DNA from: Mariniphaga sp.
Lineage (GTDB): Bacteria; Bacteroidota; Bacteroidia; Bacteroidales; Prolixibacteraceae
Length of the DNA stretch: 5,481 nt
Direction: 5' to 3'
Assembly: GCA_025363795.1 (NCBI GenBank)
Contig: JANYLE010000029.1
Span: 1-5,481 of the forward strand
Positions 1-5,481 of the stretch are shown in pieces. The stretch's first letter is position 1. Every line of letters starts with the position of its first letter. A program made the position numbers and the translations under genes. Under the pieces are notes generated by a model. That model had not been told where the DNA came from and did not search any database. It worked only from the letters and a program-made list of their open reading frames with translations.

Positions 1-1
1 C

Positions 2-478
2 CGCACATGGATTTTTGCCGGAGTAGCACTTGCAGTTCTTAATTGCATTATCTTTCTGAAGATTGGGATGGACCGGCAAATCGGGGCATCGACTGCTTTC
101 CCTTATCTTGCCAACCTGATTGCCGGAAATACTGACAATGAGTATTTTGCCAAAAGTGTGAAGCCGGGAAGTTGGGAATTGATTTTCCTTGGCGGATCTT
201 TACTGGCAGGCTTGGTATTTTCTTTAATCAAAAAAGAATTCAAGATTCGGCTAATTCACAGTAACTGGGCAAGGTATAAAGGGAATAATGCAGGCAGCCG
301 TATTTTTTGGGCACTGTTTGGCGGATTTATTCTCATTTTCGGAGCAAGAATGGCAGGAGGATGCACCAGCGGTCATGTGATCTCCGGTGGAATGCAACTG
401 GCCGTAAGTAGTCTTGTCTTTGCCCTGTTCGTTTTTGCCGGGCTGTTGATAACCGGACGGCTGTTTTATAAAAAATAA
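2..478 (+). CDS. YeeE/YedE family sulfur-compound transporter (5'-truncated by window edge)
   Basis: This is the C-terminal 158 residues of a polytopic inner-membrane protein of the YeeE/YedE (Sulf_transp) family, whose characterised members import thiosulfate or related sulfur compounds. The frame is open to the left edge: codons upstream of the first ATG (position 68) encode a good membrane helix (about residues 3-22 of the fragment), so that ATG is internal and the real start lies outside. Further hydrophobic segments lie at about residues 58-76, 101-114 and 131-152. The diagnostic feature is the GARMAGGCTSGHVISGG stretch with its cysteine at fragment residue 121. In this family conserved cysteines in such GC-containing loops act in substrate relay. 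The GAST motif at residues 29-32 and a basic cytoplasmic loop (KKEFKIRLIH) also fit. Many Bacteroidota encode a half-size YeeE beside a second half-size partner, which could lie upstream. The family call is firm; the exact substrate is inferred. Confidence 0.85.
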   Translation, partial: RTWIFAGVALAVLNCIIFLKIGMDRQIGASTAFPYLANLIAGNTDNEYFAKSVKPGSWELIFLGGSLLAGLVFSLIKKEFKIRLIHSNWARYKGNNAGSRIFWALFGGFILIFGARMAGGCTSGHVISGGMQLAVSSLVFALFVFAGLLITGRLFYKK

Positions 479-679
479 AAATCGCTCAGCTATAGTTGTT
501 TTAACTTAAATAGGCTTTAGACCTATAGACTTTAGGGTAAAAGTAAAGCTAATAATTGGATTAAAAAGATTTAATGCAGACGTGAACCAGACCTAAAAGT
601 CATCAGCCTAATGTTTTTAAAAGCTGCGCAGATAATTAGGATTGTCATATTTTAAAATGTCTGAAGTATAGACTTATAT

Positions 680-1636
680 ATGTTTGAAGATTTTTTTGCA
701 ACCTTCTCCAGTAATATGCTGGCGCTGGTTCAGGTATTGCTGATTGCCCTGGTTGGGGCAGTATTGGTTTGGAAGAAAGTCTTCAAATCTGGTGATGTTA
801 AAGGTCTCTCCCTGATCATTATAAATGTGTTACTTCCGTCGATGATCTTTTCAAAGATTGTCCGCACGCTTGATCCTGTCAGTTTTCCTTTATGGTGGGT
901 ACTGCCACTCGTTGGAATTGGGTTGATTGTGATCGGAATTTTCTTCGCAGTTCTATTTTTTTACCACGACCTCTCTTCCAAAAGAAGTTTATTACCGATT
1001 GCCAGTATGCAAAATGCAGGTTATCTGGCACTGCCGCTTGGTCAGGCCATTTATCCTGAGCAGTTTGATCAGTATGCGCTTTACAGTTTTTTAATCATTA
1101 TGGGTCTCAATCCTATTCTTTGGAGTGTTGGTAAATTTCTCAGTACCGGCGGCGCAATGGTGGAATTTTCGTGGAGACAATTTATTACTCCTCCCTTTAT
1201 TGCCAATCTTCTGGGAATTAGTTTTGTATTATCCGGATTACACCAATATATCCCCAAAATGGTAATCAATGCAATCGAAACAACCGGTGCTGCAACTGTT
1301 CCGTTGGCGAATTTTGTACTCGGAGCTGTCTTGGGAAGTATTTCATTAAAATTGTGGCCCTCCTTTTCGGATACGATCCGTGTGATTGGCGTGAAGTTTC
1401 TGATTATCCCGATTGTTACGATTTTTGTAATGATGCTGCTGAACTTAAAAGAGACGAATTCATTATTGAGCGATGTGATTCTGATTCAGGCCGTTTCTCC
1501 ACCTGCAATTGCTATTTTGATCCAGATTAAAAACTATGGAGGTGATGCGCAGAAAAGCGGAAGTATGATATTGATTTCTTACATCCTTTGCATCGTAGCA
1601 ATACCTGTCTGGATGGCTGTCTGGAAAGTAATGTAA
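680..1636 (+). CDS. AEC (auxin efflux carrier) family permease, substrate unknown
   Basis: This complete 318-residue integral membrane protein has the length and pattern of bacterial AEC family (Mem_trans) carriers, which move small organic anions such as malate or malonate in a few studied cases. Ten hydrophobic segments are visible at about residues 13-31, 42-62, 71-95, 104-124, 132-152, 170-187, 199-222, 234-255, 262-283 and 294-316, in the usual five-plus-five arrangement. Family-like motifs are NVLLPSMIFSKI (49-60) in the second helix, the broken-helix segment NAGYLALPLGQAIYP (112-126), NPILW (144-148), GAATVPLANFVLG (203-215), and the late AVSPPAIAILIQ segment (271-282) followed by a short GGDA loop. 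ATG at 680 is chosen because it gives a full first helix; there is no Shine-Dalgarno, which is normal in Bacteroidota. The next in-frame ATG (716) would trim helix 1. Gaps of about 200 bp on both sides argue for a separate transcription unit. Nothing in the sequence fixes the substrate; a link to the downstream rhamnulokinase is not supported. Confidence 0.85.
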   Translation: MFEDFFATFSSNMLALVQVLLIALVGAVLVWKKVFKSGDVKGLSLIIINVLLPSMIFSKIVRTLDPVSFPLWWVLPLVGIGLIVIGIFFAVLFFYHDLSSKRSLLPIASMQNAGYLALPLGQAIYPEQFDQYALYSFLIIMGLNPILWSVGKFLSTGGAMVEFSWRQFITPPFIANLLGISFVLSGLHQYIPKMVINAIETTGAATVPLANFVLGAVLGSISLKLWPSFSDTIRVIGVKFLIIPIVTIFVMMLLNLKETNSLLSDVILIQAVSPPAIAILIQIKNYGGDAQKSGSMILISYILCIVAIPVWMAVWKVM

Positions 1637-1692
1637 AGCAAAACAGGGTTAAATAGACGAAAGTTGAGGTTGTTTGGAATTGAGGGGTAACA

Positions 1693-1755
1693 TCACTTTT
1701 GATCCGTTTTTTACATCTTTTGGGGTGTCCTTTGCATCTTTTGAGGTGACTGATA
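1693..1755. repeat. Degenerate 21-bp-period direct repeat, candidate operator of the rhamnulokinase gene
   Basis: Three successive 21-bp units carry the core TTTTG at 1697-1701, 1718-1722 and 1739-1743, exactly 21 bp apart. The second and third units are clearly related: CATCTTTTGGGGTG at 1714-1727 and CATCTTTTGAGGTG at 1735-1748, with 13 of 14 bases identical. The first unit (from 1693) is much more degenerate and may be coincidental. The last unit ends about 20 bp before a TATTTTTG promoter element, so it abuts or overlaps where the -33 element would lie. Two-turn spacing of direct half-sites next to the -35/-33 region is the classic layout for AraC-family activators, and rhamnose genes in Bacteroides are known to be controlled by the AraC-family activator RhaR. 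The repeat is seen directly; its role as an operator is inference. Confidence 0.5.
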
Positions 1756-1775
1756 GCTGAAAACGATAATTCGGC

Positions 1776-1783
1776 TATTTTTG
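1776..1783 (+). promoter_or_regulatory. Putative Bacteroidota -7 promoter element of the rhamnulokinase gene
   Basis: TATTTTTG matches the Bacteroidota primary-sigma -7 consensus TAnnTTTG exactly. Transcription would begin near 1790, leaving a leader of about 68 nt. No TTTG -33 element is present at the expected spacing (around 1753-1756 the sequence is ATAG), which would fit an activator-dependent promoter. An alternative is TTTG at 1780-1783 serving as a -33 element with the one-mismatch CAATTTTG at 1802-1809 as -7 (spacer 18 bp). Confidence 0.4.
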
Positions 1784-1857
1784 AAGAAATTTATTTAAAG
1801 CCAATTTTGAATAACACTAAACTACAAATAACACTTAAATTAATCTGAAACAATATA

Positions 1858-3333
1858 ATGGCAACAAGGAACTTTCTGGCTTTCGATTTGGGCGCATCAA
1901 GTGGCCGGGCAATTTTGGGGACAATTTCAGATAGTAAATTGAGTTTAAAAGAGATTCACAGATTCGAAAATCAAATGGTCGAAATCAACGGATCTTTTTA
2001 CTGGAATATCTTTAGTCTCTTTGGTGAGTTAAAAACCGGATTGAAGAAATGTGTCCGGGACTTTGGGATTCAGCCTGAATCCGTTGGAGTCGATACCTGG
2101 GGTGTTGATATTGCGCTGCTTGACAGGAACGGAATGATTGTCGGATTACCTTATGCTTACCGCGATCCACGAACAGACACTGCAATGGAAGAGTTTTTTA
2201 AGCTCATCCCCAAAGAAGAACTGTACCTGATGACCGGGATTCAGTTGATGCAATTCAATACACTTTTTCAGCTATATGCTTATAAACGTGATTGTTCTCC
2301 ACAACTTGAAATTGCAAAAGATATTCTGTTTATGCCCGATGCTCTGAGTTATCTTTTCAGTGGCGTGAAGAAAAATGAGTTTTCTATTGCATCAACTTCA
2401 CAGTTTCTTAAGCCAGGGAAACTGGAATATGAACAACGACTTTTCGATGCTATCGATTTTGATATCAATATGATGCAGGATGTCGTTTTGCCAGGGACAA
2501 TTCTCGGTAACATCAAACTTGAAATTCAGAAAGAGACTGGAAGTACTTCGATCCCCGTTGTTGCAGTTGCTGCTCACGATACGGCTTCTGCAATTGCTTC
2601 CGTTCCGGCAACAGGCAGAAACTGGGCTTATATCAGTTCAGGAACCTGGTCGTTGATGGGAATTGAAAGTGATCAGCCTTTGATTTCTGAAGTGATTCAA
2701 AAACTAAATTTCACCAATGAGGGTGGTGTTGAGGGGACGATAAGGTTTTTGAAAAATATTATGGGATTATGGTTGCTTCAGGAATGTCGGCGTACATGGT
2801 CTGCGGATTACAATTATTCGTGGCCTGAAATGGTTGAGATGAGCAAGAAGGCCAAACCTTTTAAATGTATGATCGATCCGGATGCACATGAGTTTCTGAA
2901 TCCTGGAGATATGCCTGCCGCCATTGCTGCTTTTTGCCTCAAAACAGGTCAGCCCGAACCTGAAACCCATGGCGAAGTAATTCGTACTATTTTTGAAAGT
3001 CTTGCCTTGAAGTACCGTGCAACGCTTGACGCTATTCGGGCGGTGAGCGCAACACCGATCGATAAGATTCATATCATAGGAGGTGGGGCAAATAACGAGT
3101 TATTGTGTCAGTATGCTTCGAATGCTACGAATCTTCCTGTTTATGCAGGTCCGACAGAAGCAACTGCAATTGGTAATATCATGATGCAAGCCAAAGCGTT
3201 AGGCGCTGTGTCGTCGCTGGTTGAGATCCGTCAGATGGTTTTTGATTCTTTTGACACAAAGATCTTTACTCCGGTTGATGGGGATCGTTGGGATGTTGAA
3301 TATCAGAAATTTAAAAATTTTATCACCGAATAA
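1858..3333 (+). CDS. rhaB: L-rhamnulokinase (FGGY family carbohydrate kinase)
   Basis: This cytoplasmic enzyme phosphorylates L-rhamnulose with ATP to L-rhamnulose 1-phosphate, the second step of L-rhamnose catabolism after isomerisation and before aldol cleavage. At 491 residues it is complete and matches the usual RhaB length (about 490). The N-terminal phosphate-binding motif DLGASSGR (residues 10-17) with serines in the loop is characteristic of rhamnulokinases rather than xylulo- or glycerol kinases, as are EIHRFEN (32-38) and DTWGVD (79-84). The domain junction carries AAHDTASA (238-245), whose Asp241 is the expected catalytic base, followed by SSGTWSLMG (260-268). The C-terminal ATP-binding domain shows GGGANNELLCQYASN (408-422) and an EATAIGN helix (434-440). 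The start has no Shine-Dalgarno but begins only nine residues before the catalytic Asp10, as expected. Bacteroides usually keep the kinase, there named rhaK, with rhaI and permease genes; here none adjoin, so it is an isolated unit. Regulation may use the upstream 21-bp repeats. Confidence 0.94.
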   Translation: MATRNFLAFDLGASSGRAILGTISDSKLSLKEIHRFENQMVEINGSFYWNIFSLFGELKTGLKKCVRDFGIQPESVGVDTWGVDIALLDRNGMIVGLPYAYRDPRTDTAMEEFFKLIPKEELYLMTGIQLMQFNTLFQLYAYKRDCSPQLEIAKDILFMPDALSYLFSGVKKNEFSIASTSQFLKPGKLEYEQRLFDAIDFDINMMQDVVLPGTILGNIKLEIQKETGSTSIPVVAVAAHDTASAIASVPATGRNWAYISSGTWSLMGIESDQPLISEVIQKLNFTNEGGVEGTIRFLKNIMGLWLLQECRRTWSADYNYSWPEMVEMSKKAKPFKCMIDPDAHEFLNPGDMPAAIAAFCLKTGQPEPETHGEVIRTIFESLALKYRATLDAIRAVSATPIDKIHIIGGGANNELLCQYASNATNLPVYAGPTEATAIGNIMMQAKALGAVSSLVEIRQMVFDSFDTKIFTPVDGDRWDVEYQKFKNFITE

Positions 3334-3369
3334 TTGGTTGATAGCTGTAGTTTTTTAATACTGAATCCT

Positions 3370-3377
3370 TATTTTTG
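3370..3377 (+). promoter_or_regulatory. Putative -7 promoter element of the small barrel-protein gene
   Basis: TATTTTTG is an exact match to the Bacteroidota -7 consensus TAnnTTTG and the same octamer as that before the rhamnulokinase gene. It lies 52 bp before the ATG at 3430, implying a leader of about 45 nt. No good TTTG -33 element is seen at the usual distance. It suggests that the barrel gene has its own promoter and is not only read through from the kinase gene 96 bp upstream. Confidence 0.4.
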
Positions 3378-3420
3378 GCGTAATATTGATTGAGCACGAA
3401 AGTTGTTTGTTTAATTTAAA

Positions 3421-3425
3421 AAGGA
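3421..3425 (+). promoter_or_regulatory. Shine-Dalgarno-like ribosome binding site
   Basis: AAGGA inside an A-rich run, four bases before the ATG at 3430. No other complete start in this window has a comparable purine motif, and Bacteroidota starts usually lack one, so this supports the chosen start and hints at stronger translation of the secreted protein. Confidence 0.5.
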
Positions 3426-3429
3426 AATT

Positions 3430-3912
3430 ATGAAGAAGTTATTTTTTGCTTTTGCACTTATCTTATTTGTAAATATTGGTAATGCCCAAGTCTCAAAAAA
3501 TGCCATTGGTCTAAGATTAGGCGGGGGCGATGGTTTTGGCACAGAGATTTCCTTCCAGCATTCGCTCTCTGATTTGAACCGTTTGGAGCTCGACCTTGGG
3601 ATTCATTCAAGTAACGAATACAGTGCATGGGGTTTAGCCGGAATATATCAATGGGTTTGGAACATTGACCGTGGATTTAACTGGTATGCCGGAGTTGGCG
3701 GAAGAATTGGTTCATGGAGTTGGGATCATAATAAATACGTCGGAACGGATAATGGCGGAATCTTCATTGCAGCAGCAGGTGATGTTGGAATTGAATATTC
3801 ATTTCCAATTGGTATTCAGCTTGGCCTTGATGCCCGGCCTGAAATTGGTCTGATCAACCATGGTGATCTTTTCAGAAATAACATTGCATTCAGTATCCGA
3901 TACCAGTTTTAA
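3430..3912 (+). CDS. Small secreted protein, probable eight-stranded outer-membrane beta-barrel
   Basis: This is a complete 160-residue protein that I cannot assign to a named gene. Residues 1-19 form a clear Sec signal peptide: KK at positions 2-3, a hydrophobic core, and GNA before a likely cleavage ahead of Gln20. There is no lipobox cysteine. The mature part of about 141 residues alternates polar and hydrophobic or aromatic residues in about eight short strands (near 24-31, 36-44, 49-57, 66-76, 83-92, 110-121, 126-137 and 151-160), separated by Gly/Asp/Asn-rich turns. It ends in IRYQF; a C-terminal Phe preceded by alternating residues is the usual BAM recognition signal of outer-membrane barrels. 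Size and strand count fit a small OmpA/OmpW-like or PagP-sized barrel that would not form a wide pore. Tryptophans and tyrosines (around 67-99) could form membrane-interface girdles. It has its own promoter-like element and RBS and is followed by a strong terminator, so it probably forms a single-gene unit. Its function is unknown. Confidence 0.8.
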   Translation: MKKLFFAFALILFVNIGNAQVSKNAIGLRLGGGDGFGTEISFQHSLSDLNRLELDLGIHSSNEYSAWGLAGIYQWVWNIDRGFNWYAGVGGRIGSWSWDHNKYVGTDNGGIFIAAAGDVGIEYSFPIGIQLGLDARPEIGLINHGDLFRNNIAFSIRYQF

Positions 3913-3931
3913 CCGTTGAACAAAACCAGAT

Positions 3932-3965
3932 TAAAAATGGCTGCACATCGTTGCGGCCATTTTTA
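3932..3965. terminator. Bidirectional intrinsic terminator between convergent genes
   Basis: Positions 3932-3945 pair with 3952-3965 to give a 14-bp stem with a single T/G wobble and a six-base loop (CATCGT). The outer part pairs an A5 run with a T5 run around a GC-rich core (TGGC/GCCA), so the transcript of either strand ends the hairpin with a U-tract. It lies 19 bp after the barrel-gene stop. It also includes the TAA stop of the opposing elbB gene (3963-3965), which is the first base triplet of the stem on that strand. Confidence 0.88.
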
Positions 3966-4619
3966 CATTAGTCGAATCAATTCATCTACAACGTTCTGTA
4001 TTCCTTCTGCGATTTGCAGGATATGGGCATCAAGCATATAACAGGGAGATGTAACCAGTTTGTACTTTTCGTCGATAATGACCTCCGCATGATCCGTTTC
4101 GTGATGAGTACCTCCCATTTTTTCAATTGTTTTTGCAGTTTCCTTATCCTTTCCAATTGTAACGTCTGCACCTGGAAGTATTTTGGCAATTAACGCAGGT
4201 GCGATGCAAAGTGCACCAATCGGGATGGAGGCTTCAACCGAGGCAATCACTGCAAGTTCAACTTCGGGATCGACTGTACAGTCGCTTCCTTCAAAAGCAA
4301 GGGTGCACAGATTCTTTGCAACTCCAAAGCCACCTGGAAAGATCACTGCATCAAAATTCTCAGGTTCATAAAAATTAAGCGCTTTTATTTTTCCCCTGGT
4401 AATCCGGGCCGATTCAACCAAAACATTGCGCACCTCATTCATCGGCTTCCCGGTGCAATGATTAATCACCTGAGCCTGTTCTTTATCGGGGGCAAAACAC
4501 TCATAGCTACATCCAGCTTTAGCTATTGCCAATAAGGTTAAAGTTGCTTCGTGGATTTCGGCGCCATCAAATACTCCGCAACCTGAGAGTATAACAGCAA
4601 AGCGTTTTTGTTTATTCAT
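3963..4619 (-). CDS. elbB: ElbB, DJ-1/PfpI-superfamily isoprenoid-biosynthesis-associated protein
   Basis: This complete 218-residue cytoplasmic protein is almost exactly the length of Escherichia coli ElbB (217). It belongs to the class I glutamine amidotransferase-like/DJ-1 fold group; the E. coli protein was linked to early isoprenoid synthesis and has weak glyoxalase activity, but its physiological role remains uncertain. Signature segments are LSGCGVFDGAEIHEATLTLL (11-30), CFAPDKEQAQVINHCTGK (41-58), RNVLVESARITRG (64-76), PGGFGVAKNL (95-104) and the nucleophile elbow GALCIAPA (135-142) with the reactive Cys138. The C-terminal VVDELIRLM helix closes the domain. ATG at 4619 places the first beta strand (RFAVILSGCG) at the expected distance; no Shine-Dalgarno is seen. 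The gene converges on the barrel gene, and its stop codon lies inside the shared terminator hairpin. The TatD-type gene is upstream on the same strand but 208 bp away, so co-transcription is possible but not indicated. Confidence 0.93.
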   Translation of the reverse strand: MNKQKRFAVILSGCGVFDGAEIHEATLTLLAIAKAGCSYECFAPDKEQAQVINHCTGKPMNEVRNVLVESARITRGKIKALNFYEPENFDAVIFPGGFGVAKNLCTLAFEGSDCTVDPEVELAVIASVEASIPIGALCIAPALIAKILPGADVTIGKDKETAKTIEKMGGTHHETDHAEVIIDEKYKLVTSPCYMLDAHILQIAEGIQNVVDELIRLM

Positions 4620-4827
4620 GGCCGTTCAGTTTAGAGGTTTGGTGTAAAGTAATAACATTTTTTATTCAAATTCAAAATTTAAATAGAAAAAAATGCATTG
4701 GTTTGTGATTTTTTATAAATTGCACTTAAATAGCTAATAATAAGCCTATAAATGGAATCAGGAAGAGGAGAGTATTGGCGCAATTTACCTAAAAGCCTTC
4801 CTTTTACAAGTCCTTCGACCTAAGTGT
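4620..4827. other. AT-rich intergenic region upstream of elbB
   Basis: No coding sequence is recognisable. The stretch is strongly AT-rich with A/T runs near 4656-4692 and must hold the elbB promoter and the 3' end of the TatD-type transcript. On the minus strand I see only near-matches to TAnnTTTG, for example TGAATTTG and AAATTTTG (around 4665-4680), so no promoter is called. Two of the four TTAAATAG octamers noted in this window's intergenic DNA lie here (4679-4686 and 4726-4733). Confidence 0.4.
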
Positions 4828-5481
4828 TTATAGTTTTGATTCCCCAAAGAGGTGTTTGAAATTTCTATAAATCTGATTTTTTAATTCTTCCAAAGGAAGA
4901 TCCAGAATTTTTGATACTTCCTGATAGATTTCAATGATTGTTATTGGTGAATCATCTGTTTCCAGGAAGAGAGAATCCAGAGGAATGATCTGAATTGCCT
5001 CGCGAAAACGGGGAGTAATTTGCAGTACTGACTTTCCCAATGAAAAGTAGCATCCAAGATTAATCAATTGTCTGGTCAATACAATTCCTTCAGAATAACC
5101 ATGTAAGACCAGTGGAACTTTTGTCAGTTTGAAGTATTCGATCAGCTCATTCCACGATTTTACTGCATGAATAATCAGCGGCTTATGATAATTTTTGGCA
5201 AATTCAAGATGTAGCTCGAAAATCAATTTCTGTTGCTCGTAATCCGCCTTGCACACTTTATCCAATCCTGTTTCGCCAATCGCAATTAATCCGGGCAGCA
5301 CGATCAGATCTTCAAGCATCGTCCTGATCGTCAAAGATGTGAAATTAGAGGCGTGCCATGGATGGATTGCAGCTGAAAAGAATTTGTCTGTAACGTTTTG
5401 TATGTCAGTGTCCTGTAAAAACAGGCTCGGAATAGATATTATTCCTTCCGTATTCACCGCGTTGTGGGTATGAATATCTAT
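4828..5481 (-). CDS. TatD-family metal-dependent hydrolase (5' end cut by window edge)
   Basis: This gene encodes 217 visible residues of a TatD-type TIM-barrel hydrolase; the family includes Mg-dependent 3'-5' exonucleases and DNases, but the substrate of this short Bacteroidota subgroup is not established. A GTG at 5457 could be taken as the start, but the open frame continues upstream to encode IDIHTHN. This supplies the HxH metal ligands (His4 and His6 of the fragment), so the true start is just beyond the right edge. The remaining expected ligands are present: Glu70 in GETGLDK, His105 in LIIHAVKSW, His127 in VLHGYSEG and Asp176 in LFLETDDSP. The YRNFKHLFG tail matches the usual NxxxLF ending. 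Compared with classic TatD (about 260 residues) the barrel is trimmed, HCFSG is replaced by HGYSEG, and ETDAPY by ETDDSP. I recall these changes as typical of related Bacteroidota proteins. No convincing terminator follows the stop. Confidence 0.9.
   Translation of the reverse strand: MDIHTHNAVNTEGIISIPSLFLQDTDIQNVTDKFFSAAIHPWHASNFTSLTIRTMLEDLIVLPGLIAIGETGLDKVCKADYEQQKLIFELHLEFAKNYHKPLIIHAVKSWNELIEYFKLTKVPLVLHGYSEGIVLTRQLINLGCYFSLGKSVLQITPRFREAIQIIPLDSLFLETDDSPITIIEIYQEVSKILDLPLEELKNQIYRNFKHLFGESKL

Noticed and set aside
511..537. ATAGG/CCTAT inverted repeat and doubled CTTTAG after the YeeE-type gene, considered as a terminator
   Set aside because: Only a 5-bp AT-rich stem with no following T-run, so too weak to call.
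649..658. ATTTTAAAAT palindrome upstream of the AEC gene
   Set aside because: A short, purely A/T palindrome is expected by chance in such AT-rich spacer DNA. No second half-site or stronger symmetry extends it.
679..686. TATGTTTG, an exact TAnnTTTG match at the start of the AEC gene
   Set aside because: It overlaps the start codon, so transcription would begin inside the gene and remove the first helix. Most likely a chance match.
1081..1269. Minus-strand open frame inside the AEC gene
   Set aside because: Lies wholly within a well-supported membrane-protein gene and its product has no recognisable features; a shadow frame.
1692..1703. ATCA-CTTT-TGAT inverted repeat at the first repeat unit
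   Set aside because: Four-base arms are too short to support an independent operator or hairpin. The 21-bp periodicity explains the region better.
2767..3072. Minus-strand 101-codon open frame inside the rhamnulokinase gene
   Set aside because: It is antisense to conserved kinase sequence and its product is rich in Arg, Cys and His without domain features; a shadow frame.
4790..4806. TAAAAG/CTTTTA inverted repeat downstream of the TatD-type gene, considered as its terminator
   Set aside because: A six-base stem with one G-C pair and no T-tract on the minus strand is not a credible intrinsic terminator.

Overview
The window looks like an ordinary chromosomal segment of a Bacteroidota bacterium, probably a Bacteroidales/Marinilabiliales relative. 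This rests on moderate-to-low GC, gene starts mostly without Shine-Dalgarno sequences, matches to the Bacteroidota -7 promoter element (TAnnTTTG) upstream of two genes, and protein variants typical of that phylum (a short TatD-type hydrolase with GETGLDK and ETDDS motifs, and a YeeE/YedE protein with the GGCTSGH motif). The genus cannot be fixed from this sequence.

Layout, left to right. (1) 2-478 (+) is the 3' part of a YeeE/YedE-type sulfur-compound membrane transporter, cut by the left edge. (2) 680-1636 (+) is a complete ten-helix AEC (auxin efflux carrier) family permease of unknown substrate. (3) 1637-1857 is a regulatory gap. It holds a degenerate 21-bp-periodic direct repeat followed by a TATTTTTG promoter element. 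(4) 1858-3333 (+) is a complete L-rhamnulokinase gene. (5) 3430-3912 (+) encodes a small secreted protein that looks like an eight-stranded outer-membrane beta-barrel; it has its own TATTTTTG element and a rare clear AAGGA ribosome binding site. (6) A 14-bp-stem bidirectional terminator lies at 3932-3965. (7) 3963-4619 (-) is the DJ-1/PfpI-superfamily protein ElbB, convergent with the barrel gene. (8) 4620-4827 is AT-rich non-coding DNA. (9) 4828-5481 (-) is a TatD-family metal-dependent hydrolase whose true start lies beyond the right edge.

The genes do not form one pathway. Plus-strand genes are separated by 96-220 bp gaps, so each is probably its own transcription unit. Rhamnulokinase stands without rhamnose isomerase, aldolase or a rhamnose permease next to it, so the rest of the rhamnose pathway must be elsewhere if present. 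The AEC carrier may or may not be related to sugar metabolism.

I found no mobile element, CRISPR array, tRNA, rRNA, riboswitch or defence system. The most interesting signal is the 21-bp phased repeat upstream of the rhamnulokinase gene. Its spacing resembles tandem half-sites of an AraC-family activator.
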